From contig JAJRZV010000128.1 of the NCBI GenBank assembly GCA_024275095.1, positions 1 to 24,366 on the forward strand: a stretch of DNA of 24,366 nt, read 5' to 3'. Every line of letters starts with the position of its first letter. The first letter of the stretch is position 1. Below the pieces are notes generated by a model. That model was not told the DNA's origin. It searched no databases and saw only the letters and a program-made list of their open reading frames with translations. Shown here piece by piece: positions 14,672-23,969 of this stretch. This DNA is from a bacterium. GTDB lineage: Bacteria; JAJRZV01. A program made the position numbers and the translations under genes.

Positions 14672-17161
14672 GTGAAAAACGAAAGTAAATACAGATTAAC
14701 GATTGGCATGGTTGTGCTGTTCAGCACAGTGGTAATGGGGTGTAGTATAGGTGAAAAGTGCTCGCCTTCACTGTTTATCCGTGAGCCTGCACAAAAAAGC
14801 CTGAATATTCGCAAAGGAGCCGTTATGGAATTCAGTGCCGCAGCCACATCATGCGTCGGCGATACGGGGTTCTCTTACGAGTGGATAGTTAACGGCAAAC
14901 CCCAGGGGTTCGAAAATACCTTTCGATTTTATGCATGTGAAAGCGCATCAGTACCTATCACTGTAGTCGTAAGAGCCACAAACAGCTCCGGAGAAGTGGT
15001 TGAACAAAAATGGACTGTATCCATTACGGACACGGGACGCATAATTCGTCCCCAGGAAGTTCAAGATGCCATCATGACCATTAAGGGCAATCACACTTTT
15101 AACCCGGCGTTTCCGGAAATTTACACACAGTCCGTCACGGCATTTCAGCAAGCAGTGAGTGTATTAGATATATATCTGAACACCACCAACGCCTGTGACT
15201 TCGACGCCAGTTATGCTGACGGGCTTGCAAGGCTTGTTCTTTTACTAACACGGGTTCCGGAATATTACAAAATGCGTCAGCAGATGACTCCCTCCGATGT
15301 GTTCCAGATTATCGACGAAGACATGCTGCCCATCGTGGAAAGACTGGACGTGGTCAGGCGGTATGCACCCGACAATTTCTCGTTCAAAATTGACAACCTT
15401 TTTGTGGTGGTACTGGAAGATTTGCCCGATGTCCCCGGCAATCAGTTCGTCGCAGTAGACCTCAGTGGCGAGCATGACTATACAGACGTGCTCTTCTTTT
15501 CTTCTGGAGCTGCAGCAGGGATGGCGGCACTACACATGGCCCTCGCATACAATGGAATTGTTAATTTTGCCCTCTCTCTACCCAACCCTGACGAAATGGT
15601 ATATCTGAAAAAGTTCGCCCAGGGCTTAACAGGACAGTTCATCCTGGAAAGTGCCATCATCGAAAAACTTGAAGACGACCCCACTTTTCTCATGCTGAGT
15701 CCCCCGGACGAAAAAGGCATTGACGGCCGGGGACACCTTGCCATTGCTCAAAAACTGCTGGCGGTCGCCATGAGGGACTTTGAAGCAGCCCTCGGTTCAC
15801 TCGTATCTGAACCCAATACAGAAGCAGATCCTCAGGATGACGACCTTGTAAGGTACTGGGATTGCGGAAGTGACGGGGTCTGCCCCGGCGACCCGGAAGA
15901 ACGCTCCAACGTAAATGCCCCCTGTGAAGATGCCAACGGCAACACTCAGGCTTACACGGATAAGAACTTTAACGGCGAATGCAATCCACCTCACTGTGAT
16001 ACAGACGGTGACGGACAGCTCGATCTCACACCTGACACAAATCCGTACGATCCCAAGAAAGAAACGGTCTGTGTCGCCCCTGACGAAGGGGAAATGAACG
16101 GTCAGTTTGATTATGGTGAGCCGGTGGGCTTCGAATTCGTCCGCGTATTCAAAAACGAAACCGAGCGTTACAGCCTTCCTGTGCAGGATTACATCAGGAA
16201 TGACATACTCATGCTGGCAGACAATATAGAAGGTGTAGACCGGGACGGAGATGGAGAACCAGACCCTCTTAACCTCAACGCTTTTGTACCGGGCTTTGAT
16301 GTGTATGCTGCCATGGAAGCATACGGCATTCCCAAGCCCGACATTCGACTGGCAGAGTTCTTCCAGACGCCTTCCAACCTGCGTGACCTTGTACCCTTAT
16401 ATGCACGTCCTGGATGTCTGTATCACGGCTTCGAAAACCAGTTTATTTTCACCGAAGAATTTGAAGCTTTTGTGGACAATGGATATGACCACCTGTGGTC
16501 TTACGAAGAACCGGGATACGATGCAATCACCAACAGGGACCCATCCCACGACGATTACGACCCCGTGTGTGATCCACAATGTAACAGCAACGACGGCTGG
16601 GACAACGACCAGGATGGAAAATGCACACCTGACGAATGTTCAGCATGTCGCAGCAATTACAACAATGCAAATTTTGCGTGCGATGATACGTCCAGCATTG
16701 GAGTAAATACCGACAATGGGACAGAAGGCAATTATCACTGGGACTGCAAGTCGCCCCAGGAAGTCAGTAACGGCATTCAGTGCGCTGGTGATGCGGAAGA
16801 GTTTATAGATGAGGGGGTATTCAACGGCGTAGAATTTATCGGTGCGAACGACGGCGTATATAATAGAATTGACATGGAACACATATGGCCCACTGATGCA
16901 TGTATCGGAGGAATACAACCGGGAATCACAAGCGACCCCCGAAACGGTGTTGACTCTCCAAGCCTCGACACACTGGAAGAAAATGGCAACCTTTACGATC
17001 CATTTTACGCCTTTTTTCCTGATCCCACCTTCAGCGGCGTAATTCGATTTGAAGAAGAAATCGTCAACAGCGATGGAGAAGCTCTCAACAACAACGCGAA
17101 ACTCATGCGTTTTCTGACAAAACTGTATAACCTTGCAGTTATGTTTGGTGCTATTGATTAA
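14672..17161 (+). CDS. Large lipoprotein with PKD-like N-terminus and Asp-rich Ca-binding motifs
   Basis: An 829-aa predicted outer-membrane or surface lipoprotein: signal peptide with lipobox VMGC (Cys24). Residues about 33-120 look like an Ig/PKD-like fold (FSYEWIVNGKPQ, VVVRATNSSGEVVEQKWTVSITD). Residues about 125-380 are mostly helical and unrecognised. The second half carries thrombospondin-3-like calcium loops: DTDGDGQLD (443-451), DRDGDGEPD (523-531) and NDQDGKCTPDEC (645-656), amid many Cys that probably form disulfides. The start is GTG with AGGAGGAG 4-5 nt upstream; in-frame translation before it lacks a signal. It is first in a run of lipoprotein genes, 15 nt before the next. I do not recognise the family and no enzyme motif is visible. 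Confidence 0.85.
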   Translation: MKNESKYRLTIGMVVLFSTVVMGCSIGEKCSPSLFIREPAQKSLNIRKGAVMEFSAAATSCVGDTGFSYEWIVNGKPQGFENTFRFYACESASVPITVVVRATNSSGEVVEQKWTVSITDTGRIIRPQEVQDAIMTIKGNHTFNPAFPEIYTQSVTAFQQAVSVLDIYLNTTNACDFDASYADGLARLVLLLTRVPEYYKMRQQMTPSDVFQIIDEDMLPIVERLDVVRRYAPDNFSFKIDNLFVVVLEDLPDVPGNQFVAVDLSGEHDYTDVLFFSSGAAAGMAALHMALAYNGIVNFALSLPNPDEMVYLKKFAQGLTGQFILESAIIEKLEDDPTFLMLSPPDEKGIDGRGHLAIAQKLLAVAMRDFEAALGSLVSEPNTEADPQDDDLVRYWDCGSDGVCPGDPEERSNVNAPCEDANGNTQAYTDKNFNGECNPPHCDTDGDGQLDLTPDTNPYDPKKETVCVAPDEGEMNGQFDYGEPVGFEFVRVFKNETERYSLPVQDYIRNDILMLADNIEGVDRDGDGEPDPLNLNAFVPGFDVYAAMEAYGIPKPDIRLAEFFQTPSNLRDLVPLYARPGCLYHGFENQFIFTEEFEAFVDNGYDHLWSYEEPGYDAITNRDPSHDDYDPVCDPQCNSNDGWDNDQDGKCTPDECSACRSNYNNANFACDDTSSIGVNTDNGTEGNYHWDCKSPQEVSNGIQCAGDAEEFIDEGVFNGVEFIGANDGVYNRIDMEHIWPTDACIGGIQPGITSDPRNGVDSPSLDTLEENGNLYDPFYAFFPDPTFSGVIRFEEEIVNSDGEALNNNAKLMRFLTKLYNLAVMFGAID

Positions 17162-17175
17162 GCAGGAGGGTAACT

Positions 17176-20100
17176 TTGAAGAAACTATCGGCAGCAAGCT
17201 GTATTCTTATCACTTTTGCTGTTTCTCTTTACGGCGGATGTGAAGGGAAAAAAGTCACACCTGAAATAAAACTGGAAACCACTGCCAACCCTCCAGGCGG
17301 TAAATATCGACGCAATGAACTACCATTTTTTGTCACCCTTTCATCGAGTAAAAAAGCCACCATTTACTACACCCTCGACGGTTCTGCTCCTCTGCCCGGA
17401 AGAGATACCACATTTTCCGCTCCCAGTCCTGTCACAGGTATCGAAATTAACGGTCCCACGACCCTGCGCTATTTTGCAGAAGACGAGGAAGGCAACCGCG
17501 AGAGTGTAAAAACCGAAGTTTACGAAATCGACGAACCGCCCGAAACCGTGGCATTGCCACCAGGGGGGCGATTCGCTGACAACATCACGGTCACCCTTTC
17601 TGCATCCGAGCCAGCAACCATTTATTACACGATGGACGGAACGGATCCCACACCCGAACATTACGACAACACCTGTGCCAACTCCTGTCAGGTGAAAATT
17701 ACGTGTCCTGAAACCGAGGAAGAATGTACAACCATTTTAAAATTCTTTGCGATAGACCAATCAGATATCGAAGAAGAAACCATCCACCAGGAAACGTACA
17801 TCATTGACCGTAAAAAACCAACTACTTACATTACTCCGCCCGGTGGTCACTATGACGGTCCCCAAAGCGTGCAGCTTCTCACCGATGAACCCGCAATCAT
17901 TTACTACTGCATCAACGGGGGAGTCCCCTCTACCCAGCCTGAAAATTTTATTGAAAACGGCGGTTGCACTTATCGCGCGGAAAATTCAGCAGCCATAGAA
18001 GTGAATGATCATACTATCCTGCGTTATTTTGCCGTAGATGAAGTGGGCAACCAGGAAGACATGCACACTCAGATATACAGAATAGGCGATGCTCCTATTG
18101 CTGTCCTCGATCCTCCTCCGGGGCTCTACAACTACCTGCCATTCGTCGTCACCGTCACATCATCCCCACAGCCGGCCACGTTCTACTATACTCTCGACGG
18201 TACTGACGTGACCATCGGTTCTTCATCCTTCTGCAACACACCCTGTACATTCACCATCACCAATCCCGAAGCCAACGTGGTCAAGTACATTATTACCGAC
18301 GGGGTCAATCACGATAAACAAAGGGAAGCACTCTACATTCTGGACATAACACCCCCCACAACAACAGCGGACCCCGCAGGCGGATATTACGATTCACCAA
18401 TTTCCGTAACCATTTCTGCAAACGAAGACAACGTTACTGTGTATTACACTGTCATTGAGGGCCAGGACGGCTGCAGCACCACACCCCCTTCCTCTGCGCT
18501 TTCCAAAGCCAAAGCACCGGTAAAAAACATCAGCATTTACGCTGATAGTGCCATTTACTATTACGGAGTCGACCTCGCGGGAAACCAGGAAAATGCAAAA
18601 TGCGAAGAGTACAGCATATACGGCCGTTTTACCGAAGACTTCAGCAACGATACCTACATAGACACCGCAAATACCGATGCAGAAATTGACTACGTGAAGA
18701 CAGAAGTTCACCTCAGTATTGACAGACCGGAAGTTGTAAATACTCTTCCTCTCAACGTCGTACCTCAGGCAATGGCCGTCTCGGGCAAATACCTACTGGC
18801 GGCTGGGGGGGCTCAGGGAATCCTCGTGTTTGATATTTCAATGCCCGACGACCCTGTTTACCTGGACAGCTATCTGCCCGAACTTGGACGAACTTATATA
18901 TCTTTGAAATTCTACGGCAGGTATTTACTCGCAGGATGGACAACACCTACAGAAATTGGTGTAGACCTTATAGATGCAGCCAATCCGTCGGTTCTGGTGG
19001 GTGCAAATCCACCTTCACCAATCACCTCTTACACAGAACCGGCAGATACCGGCAAAGCACCTGTAAGAATCGAGGTCATAAACGACCATGTCCTTGTAGC
19101 CATGGGCACCCCTGGAGCTGGAACATGGTCTTCCAGGCTGGTCTCTCTGATCACAGATTACAGCTCCATTCTCGATTATGTCACCGAAGTTAACAACCTG
19201 AGTTATCATCCGTATTACGCACTTCTTATAAACGGTGACTTTGCTTTCGGAGGAAGTGTAGATGGCTGGGTTGACTCATTCAGCATAAAAAACCTGGACG
19301 CTTTCCCAAACAGCCCTTCCGATTTAGTAAGTCTTGACGGCCCTGTATACGACATGGTCATGAAAGAAGGATACATACTCGCTCTTGTAGATGCAGGCAG
19401 CACTTCACGCCTGCGCATCATCAACGCTACCGATCCCACTGCAATGAATCTGCTCTCTAACTATCTTGAATTTAACGCGGACACACCTTACCGAATCGTC
19501 CTCAATGGAGCCACGGCCTATATTGCTTCTTCCGCTCGTTTGCTTGTACTCGACGTGAGGAATCCATCATCACCGGTGAAACTGGTGGAAATGGACGCAC
19601 CTGGTTGTAGAGACCTTGTCATTGTCGGCGAATACGCTTACTGTGCCGGACTTGCTGCTGAGCTGATAACCCTTCGAATTGGTGAACGTTCCGCTTTGAG
19701 TTCGGTGAAGGAATGGGATGCAGGCAGTACCATCACAAAAATAGGTTTATCGGGAGACTATCTCTATGCTATTACATCCGGTGCTGTCTCACTACTTACC
19801 ACTGACCTCGAAACGATCTATTCCATCGGCGTGTCTGGTGCTACTGGATTTTCACATTTTGGAATGGACATATATAACAGAAACGTAGGTGTCGTTGCAT
19901 CATCTTCTGGACTTCAGTATTTCAACCTGGAAAACACCGCGCCCATCTGGATTACCAGTGCAGCAATAGGTCGGGTGGACGACCTTGTCATCGACGGAGA
20001 TATGATATATACAGCATCGGGAGATTCCGGATGTGGTATATACGACGCATCTGAAGTATTTTCACCATCATTAAGCGCCGTATTTTCCATTGTCGGCGAG

Positions 20101-20847
20101 TCATGCCTCGATGTGCTCGCCGCTGGTCCTGAGTTGCTTACATTATTCAATGCATCGGGACTGTATGTGGTAGACGTAAGAACACCCTCATCACCTGCAC
20201 AAATGGGCACTTACAATACATCAGGCAATCCTCAAACAATGGGGCTCGAGGGCAATATGCTCGTCGTAGCGGACGGACTCGGGGGAGCCGTGACGCTGGA
20301 CATAACGAACCGCTACACACCACAACTCCTTTCAACAACCCCCACAAGTAATGCAAAAGATGTGGAGGTCTTTGGATTTACAGCCTATCTGGCCGATGGG
20401 AGCGGTGGGCTTAAATCCATCAACCTTACTATTCCCGATACACCCCTTATCGACCGAAGCCTGTCATTGCAGGATTCACGATCCATAGCCTTTGATGGTG
20501 AATATATATACGTAACCGATGGTGCCCGCCTCCTTAAAGTAAACTCGCTGAAACCCCTCGCCAGTTATCGACCAACAGGAACGGTCACTTCCCTCAACAT
20601 TAATTCATCCGGTCTCAATGTAAAGAAAGGTCGCATCCAGATAGATGCAACAATACCAGATGGAACATCCGTAACTCTCTATCTATCAAATGATGGTGGG
20701 ACTAACTGGTTGCAGGTGTACCAGGGGCAATTCGTCACCTTTCCCAATCTGGATGCTGACCTGAGATGGAAAGCCGTTCTCAAAACAAACGATCCCCGCA
20801 AAACGCCGGTAATAAGATCAGTTACTGTAGTGTACTACTACGAGTGA
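17176..20847 (+). CDS. Lipoprotein with five chitobiase-C-type repeats and an LVIVD-type beta-propeller
   Basis: A 1223-aa predicted surface lipoprotein with lipobox YGGC (Cys22). Residues 33-480 hold five tandem repeats (about 33-118, 122-210, 214-303, 307-389, 392-480). Each begins PPGGxY or a variant, passes through an IYYTxDGxxP core and ends at xLRYFAxDxxGNxE. This is the pattern of the chitobiase/hexosaminidase C-terminal (CHB_HEX_C) domain. Residues about 510-1130 contain many blades of the LVIVD type (AMAVSGKYLLAAGG, VFDISMPDDPVYLDSY, LVLDVRNPSSPVKLVEM, VVDVRTPSSPAQMGTY), a predicted propeller. The C-terminus (about 1135-1223) is a separate beta domain. The start is TTG, supported by AGGAGGG 5 nt upstream and the signal peptide. 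There is no catalytic domain, so a binding or adhesion role is inferred. Confidence 0.87.
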   Translation: MKKLSAASCILITFAVSLYGGCEGKKVTPEIKLETTANPPGGKYRRNELPFFVTLSSSKKATIYYTLDGSAPLPGRDTTFSAPSPVTGIEINGPTTLRYFAEDEEGNRESVKTEVYEIDEPPETVALPPGGRFADNITVTLSASEPATIYYTMDGTDPTPEHYDNTCANSCQVKITCPETEEECTTILKFFAIDQSDIEEETIHQETYIIDRKKPTTYITPPGGHYDGPQSVQLLTDEPAIIYYCINGGVPSTQPENFIENGGCTYRAENSAAIEVNDHTILRYFAVDEVGNQEDMHTQIYRIGDAPIAVLDPPPGLYNYLPFVVTVTSSPQPATFYYTLDGTDVTIGSSSFCNTPCTFTITNPEANVVKYIITDGVNHDKQREALYILDITPPTTTADPAGGYYDSPISVTISANEDNVTVYYTVIEGQDGCSTTPPSSALSKAKAPVKNISIYADSAIYYYGVDLAGNQENAKCEEYSIYGRFTEDFSNDTYIDTANTDAEIDYVKTEVHLSIDRPEVVNTLPLNVVPQAMAVSGKYLLAAGGAQGILVFDISMPDDPVYLDSYLPELGRTYISLKFYGRYLLAGWTTPTEIGVDLIDAANPSVLVGANPPSPITSYTEPADTGKAPVRIEVINDHVLVAMGTPGAGTWSSRLVSLITDYSSILDYVTEVNNLSYHPYYALLINGDFAFGGSVDGWVDSFSIKNLDAFPNSPSDLVSLDGPVYDMVMKEGYILALVDAGSTSRLRIINATDPTAMNLLSNYLEFNADTPYRIVLNGATAYIASSARLLVLDVRNPSSPVKLVEMDAPGCRDLVIVGEYAYCAGLAAELITLRIGERSALSSVKEWDAGSTITKIGLSGDYLYAITSGAVSLLTTDLETIYSIGVSGATGFSHFGMDIYNRNVGVVASSSGLQYFNLENTAPIWITSAAIGRVDDLVIDGDMIYTASGDSGCGIYDASEVFSPSLSAVFSIVGESCLDVLAAGPELLTLFNASGLYVVDVRTPSSPAQMGTYNTSGNPQTMGLEGNMLVVADGLGGAVTLDITNRYTPQLLSTTPTSNAKDVEVFGFTAYLADGSGGLKSINLTIPDTPLIDRSLSLQDSRSIAFDGEYIYVTDGARLLKVNSLKPLASYRPTGTVTSLNINSSGLNVKKGRIQIDATIPDGTSVTLYLSNDGGTNWLQVYQGQFVTFPNLDADLRWKAVLKTNDPRKTPVIRSVTVVYYYE

Positions 20848-20855
20848 GGAAAGCA

Positions 20856-22028
20856 ATGAGGAGACCAGTTACATATTTAATGCTTCTTATCATGATATTT
20901 ACAGGTTGTGCAGCTGACAACTCAGAAGATAATAAGGACGAAAACAAGGGCAATACGTATGCCTCCGTAACCTATGAATTCTCTCTCATGCCGGACGAGG
21001 CGTGGATGAATACAGGTATTGTTATTCATCCTTATACAGTTATAACAATTACGTCCAGCGAAGAAGCAATGGGAGACCCCGTTGTTCAGAGTATGGACCC
21101 GGTGGAAGGATTCGGCCACAGAGGCCTTATCGGCAAGATCGGTGTTGACGGAAGACCATTTGCCATTGGTAGGTACAAAGAAATTCAACTGCACGCAGAT
21201 TATGAAGGCAAAGAACTGTATCTGGGATGGAACGATTCATTTAACGACGCTGATATAAACTATGCCCAACTGACACCTCTCGATGTTCAGGTCACCGTGG
21301 AAGAAACAGACGCACCACCCCTTATTTCACCCGAGGATGGCATCTGGGTCACCACCCAGACCCCTGTGTTTGAATGGGAAGACTTCAACCACGCCATACA
21401 GTACGTCATTCAAATATCGCCCTTTGATGATTTCCGAGTACTTGAAGAAGAGCTCAATACCACCAACTCCTTTCTCAATACAGCTCAACCTACTATTGGA
21501 TACCCTACTACTCAACAACTTCAGAACCCCCTACAAATGGCCGAAGGTGTACATTACTGGCGCGTGAGAGCACAACTCAACAGATGTTCCACTTTCAATC
21601 CCTGCGCTGAATGGACCAGATGGTCTGCACCTTTCAAAATGGGGGTCGAACTCGGCAATGCTCCGGAAGAACCAGACATTGTTAATCCAACAGGGTCATC
21701 CTTTACATCAGGTGAAAAGGTTCTTTTTGAATTTCGGCAGGTCCCTGATCCCAGTGGAACATACTGGCGGTATCGTATCGTTACAACAGCATGTGGCGAT
21801 ACACCACAGATAGACCCTGAAGATCCTTCATCAGGCAATCCTTCAAACTGGGCTGTTTTTCAAAACCCCTCACCCTTTCCCGGTGGGCGTGTGGATGTAC
21901 CCATGTACTATGCAAGCTTCTACACTCCCAGACTTACAAAAGGTGAATGGCTCGTACGTATTGAAATTAAAGACGGACTCGATAACATCACTTACGTGGA
22001 CTATAAGTTTTCTGTGGATTGCGAGTGA
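20856..22028 (+). CDS. Lipoprotein with FN3-like domains
   Basis: A 390-aa predicted lipoprotein. The ATG at 20856 is chosen over an upstream in-frame ATG (20766) because it opens a clean signal (MRRPVTYLMLLIMIFTGC, Cys18). It follows GAGGAA and comes 8 nt after the preceding stop, whereas the longer frame overlaps that gene and would bury the signal. After a low-complexity linker (DNSEDNKDENKG) there is an N-terminal beta domain. It is followed by two fibronectin-III-like segments: LISPEDGIWVTTQTPVFEWE to HYWRVRAQL, then PDIVNPTGSSFTSGEKVLFEF to the end. The WRVRA and EWLVRIEIKD strands are typical of such folds. The family is unknown. Confidence 0.83.
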   Translation: MRRPVTYLMLLIMIFTGCAADNSEDNKDENKGNTYASVTYEFSLMPDEAWMNTGIVIHPYTVITITSSEEAMGDPVVQSMDPVEGFGHRGLIGKIGVDGRPFAIGRYKEIQLHADYEGKELYLGWNDSFNDADINYAQLTPLDVQVTVEETDAPPLISPEDGIWVTTQTPVFEWEDFNHAIQYVIQISPFDDFRVLEEELNTTNSFLNTAQPTIGYPTTQQLQNPLQMAEGVHYWRVRAQLNRCSTFNPCAEWTRWSAPFKMGVELGNAPEEPDIVNPTGSSFTSGEKVLFEFRQVPDPSGTYWRYRIVTTACGDTPQIDPEDPSSGNPSNWAVFQNPSPFPGGRVDVPMYYASFYTPRLTKGEWLVRIEIKDGLDNITYVDYKFSVDCE

Positions 22029-23968
22029 AGGACGACATCCGGGACTCAAAACAATATACCCCTGTATCTACAATAACCATCCTGCTGCTGGCAGTAGGGA
22101 TTTCTTGTACATTCGTTACAGGTGGATGTACAAAGAAAACCGGGGAAAGTGTAAACACTCCATCCGCCCCACATTCACTCACCGCAAAATTTCAAAAAAA
22201 TCACGTTCTTATCCAGTGGGAAGCACCAGTGGAAGAAATAGTAGACTACTACGGAATATACAGGCGCCTGAGCAATGCGGAAGAATATTCCTTCCTTTTA
22301 TCCGTTACAGAAACAACCTATTCAGATTTCCACATCCAGCCAGGTAGTACATACTGGTATGTGGTCACTGCATTCAAAAATGGACGCGAAAGCCCTTTTT
22401 CCAACGAGGTCAGTATTACAATACCGAACAGGTGCCTGCCCGGCGAAGAGGTATGCGATGGACTGGACAACGATTGCGATGGAGATATTGATGAACTGCC
22501 TGTTTGTACAGGGATCTGTGATTCAAGAGACGCTTTGTTTATCTATAAATTCTCGCCTCCTGAAGGAGAATTCACTGTTGCATCAAGAATAAATTTTTCT
22601 GCGGATGTGTTCTATAACGTTGCGAGTACCACATCCACCACCCTGGGCCTTTACCTCGACGATGCTTCAGGCCTTTCATTTCCCCCTGCCTCAACTCACG
22701 TACTCGCCCTTACAACGGCATCCGGTTGCAACAGCGTGCACTTCCAATCTTCCCTTACCATCCCACCTGCAAAGGCGCTTATCCTCTCTGTACGAATGAC
22801 AACACCTGAAGGCAACTTCATAAAAAGGTTCTTTTATTCCCCATCAGGGGAATTTTTGAAACCCATCACCGTAGTGCCCGAACCACGAACGAAATTCACA
22901 GGAGCAATGACATTTTCCGCTCATGTAACCGCCTATTACAGGTCAAGCATTACGTCTCAGCCCGTGATCTGGTTGGAAGCACTGGACGACGAAGGGAACT
23001 ATTACGACGAGTTTGTACAGGGATATACCGAAGGTTATACAGAGTTCAGCTTTACTATGCCTGTTGACTGTTTCACTGACGAGATCAACGTGTCCGTCTA
23101 TATGATGGACGTTTTTGGCACAGGGGCAATACTTGCAGGATGGGACGGAATTTATTTCTTCAAGACTCTTGACAGGTTTATCGTCAACACCGGATGGTTC
23201 CTCTTTGGAGTAGAAAATGCCACGCTCTCGAACCCCGAAGCTGACACTTTATCTTTAAACCGGGAATGTGATACCTCAGGAGATTTTACTATACAACCAT
23301 CAGCATCATGGATTGAAACAACCCCCGCATCAGGAAATACACCTTCAAGCATCAGTGTGTCCGTAAAACCATCTTATTTTATGTCCTTTGGGCTTTTTGA
23401 AAGCAAAATCGAAATATCCGGAAGCAATGTTTCTGCCGAAAACCTTACGGTGGTGGTGCTATCATATGCTTCAACCATTTTCACAGAAGACTTCGAAAAC
23501 AGTATCACGGGGTGGACGTATTCCGGCCTGTGGCATCTTGTTACCGACGGGGCGACAGCAGCACCTGCGTCTTCTATTTCACCCTCACACGCGTTCTGGT
23601 ATGGCCAGGAATCCACCGGGAACTACGATACAGGCCTTACCAGTACAGGTGGGCTCACGTCACCTGTATTCAGCATCCCTGCAGGTTTGGAAAGGGTGTA
23701 CCTGATGTTTTACTCGTGGGAAGAAACCGAAAATTTCCCTGGTTACGACGTAAGACAGGTTTACATAGGACCACCTGCAAATCCATTTGAAACTCTTATA
23801 TTTGATTCTGAAGCCTCGCCTTCCTCCTGGCGAAGGTTGTTGATAACCATACCACCTTCATACATAGGAACAAGTGTTGTCCTTACTTTCTACTTTGACA
23901 CAGGAGACGAATTCGATAATGCCTACCGCGGCTGGATGATTGACGATATTATGGTTGTGGGATACTGA
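22025..23968 (+). CDS. Lipoprotein with FN3 domain, MopE-type metal-binding motif and jelly-roll-like C-terminus
   Basis: A 647-aa predicted lipoprotein with lipobox TGGC (Cys35). I place the start at GTG 22025, whose GTGA overlaps the previous stop; a TTG two codons upstream is also possible. Residues 46-134 form a fibronectin type III domain (HSLTAKFQKNHVLIQWEAP to YWYVVTAFKNG). Next comes EVCDGLDNDCDGDIDE (142-157), the MopE-type putative metal-binding motif common in myxobacterial and related surface proteins. The central 170-470 region is beta-rich and unrecognised. The C-terminus (FTEDFENSITGWTYSGLWH to FDNAYRGWMIDDIMV) resembles the MAM/jelly-roll domains with a GWxIDDI ending seen in secreted proteins. 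It is overlapped with the gene before and followed 1 nt later by the next gene. Confidence 0.84.
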   Translation: MKDDIRDSKQYTPVSTITILLLAVGISCTFVTGGCTKKTGESVNTPSAPHSLTAKFQKNHVLIQWEAPVEEIVDYYGIYRRLSNAEEYSFLLSVTETTYSDFHIQPGSTYWYVVTAFKNGRESPFSNEVSITIPNRCLPGEEVCDGLDNDCDGDIDELPVCTGICDSRDALFIYKFSPPEGEFTVASRINFSADVFYNVASTTSTTLGLYLDDASGLSFPPASTHVLALTTASGCNSVHFQSSLTIPPAKALILSVRMTTPEGNFIKRFFYSPSGEFLKPITVVPEPRTKFTGAMTFSAHVTAYYRSSITSQPVIWLEALDDEGNYYDEFVQGYTEGYTEFSFTMPVDCFTDEINVSVYMMDVFGTGAILAGWDGIYFFKTLDRFIVNTGWFLFGVENATLSNPEADTLSLNRECDTSGDFTIQPSASWIETTPASGNTPSSISVSVKPSYFMSFGLFESKIEISGSNVSAENLTVVVLSYASTIFTEDFENSITGWTYSGLWHLVTDGATAAPASSISPSHAFWYGQESTGNYDTGLTSTGGLTSPVFSIPAGLERVYLMFYSWEETENFPGYDVRQVYIGPPANPFETLIFDSEASPSSWRRLLITIPPSYIGTSVVLTFYFDTGDEFDNAYRGWMIDDIMVVGY

Positions 23969-23969
23969 G

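Noticed and set aside
20766-20855. Upstream ATG for the third lipoprotein
   Set aside because: It lies within the previous gene and would place 30 polar residues before the signal peptide.
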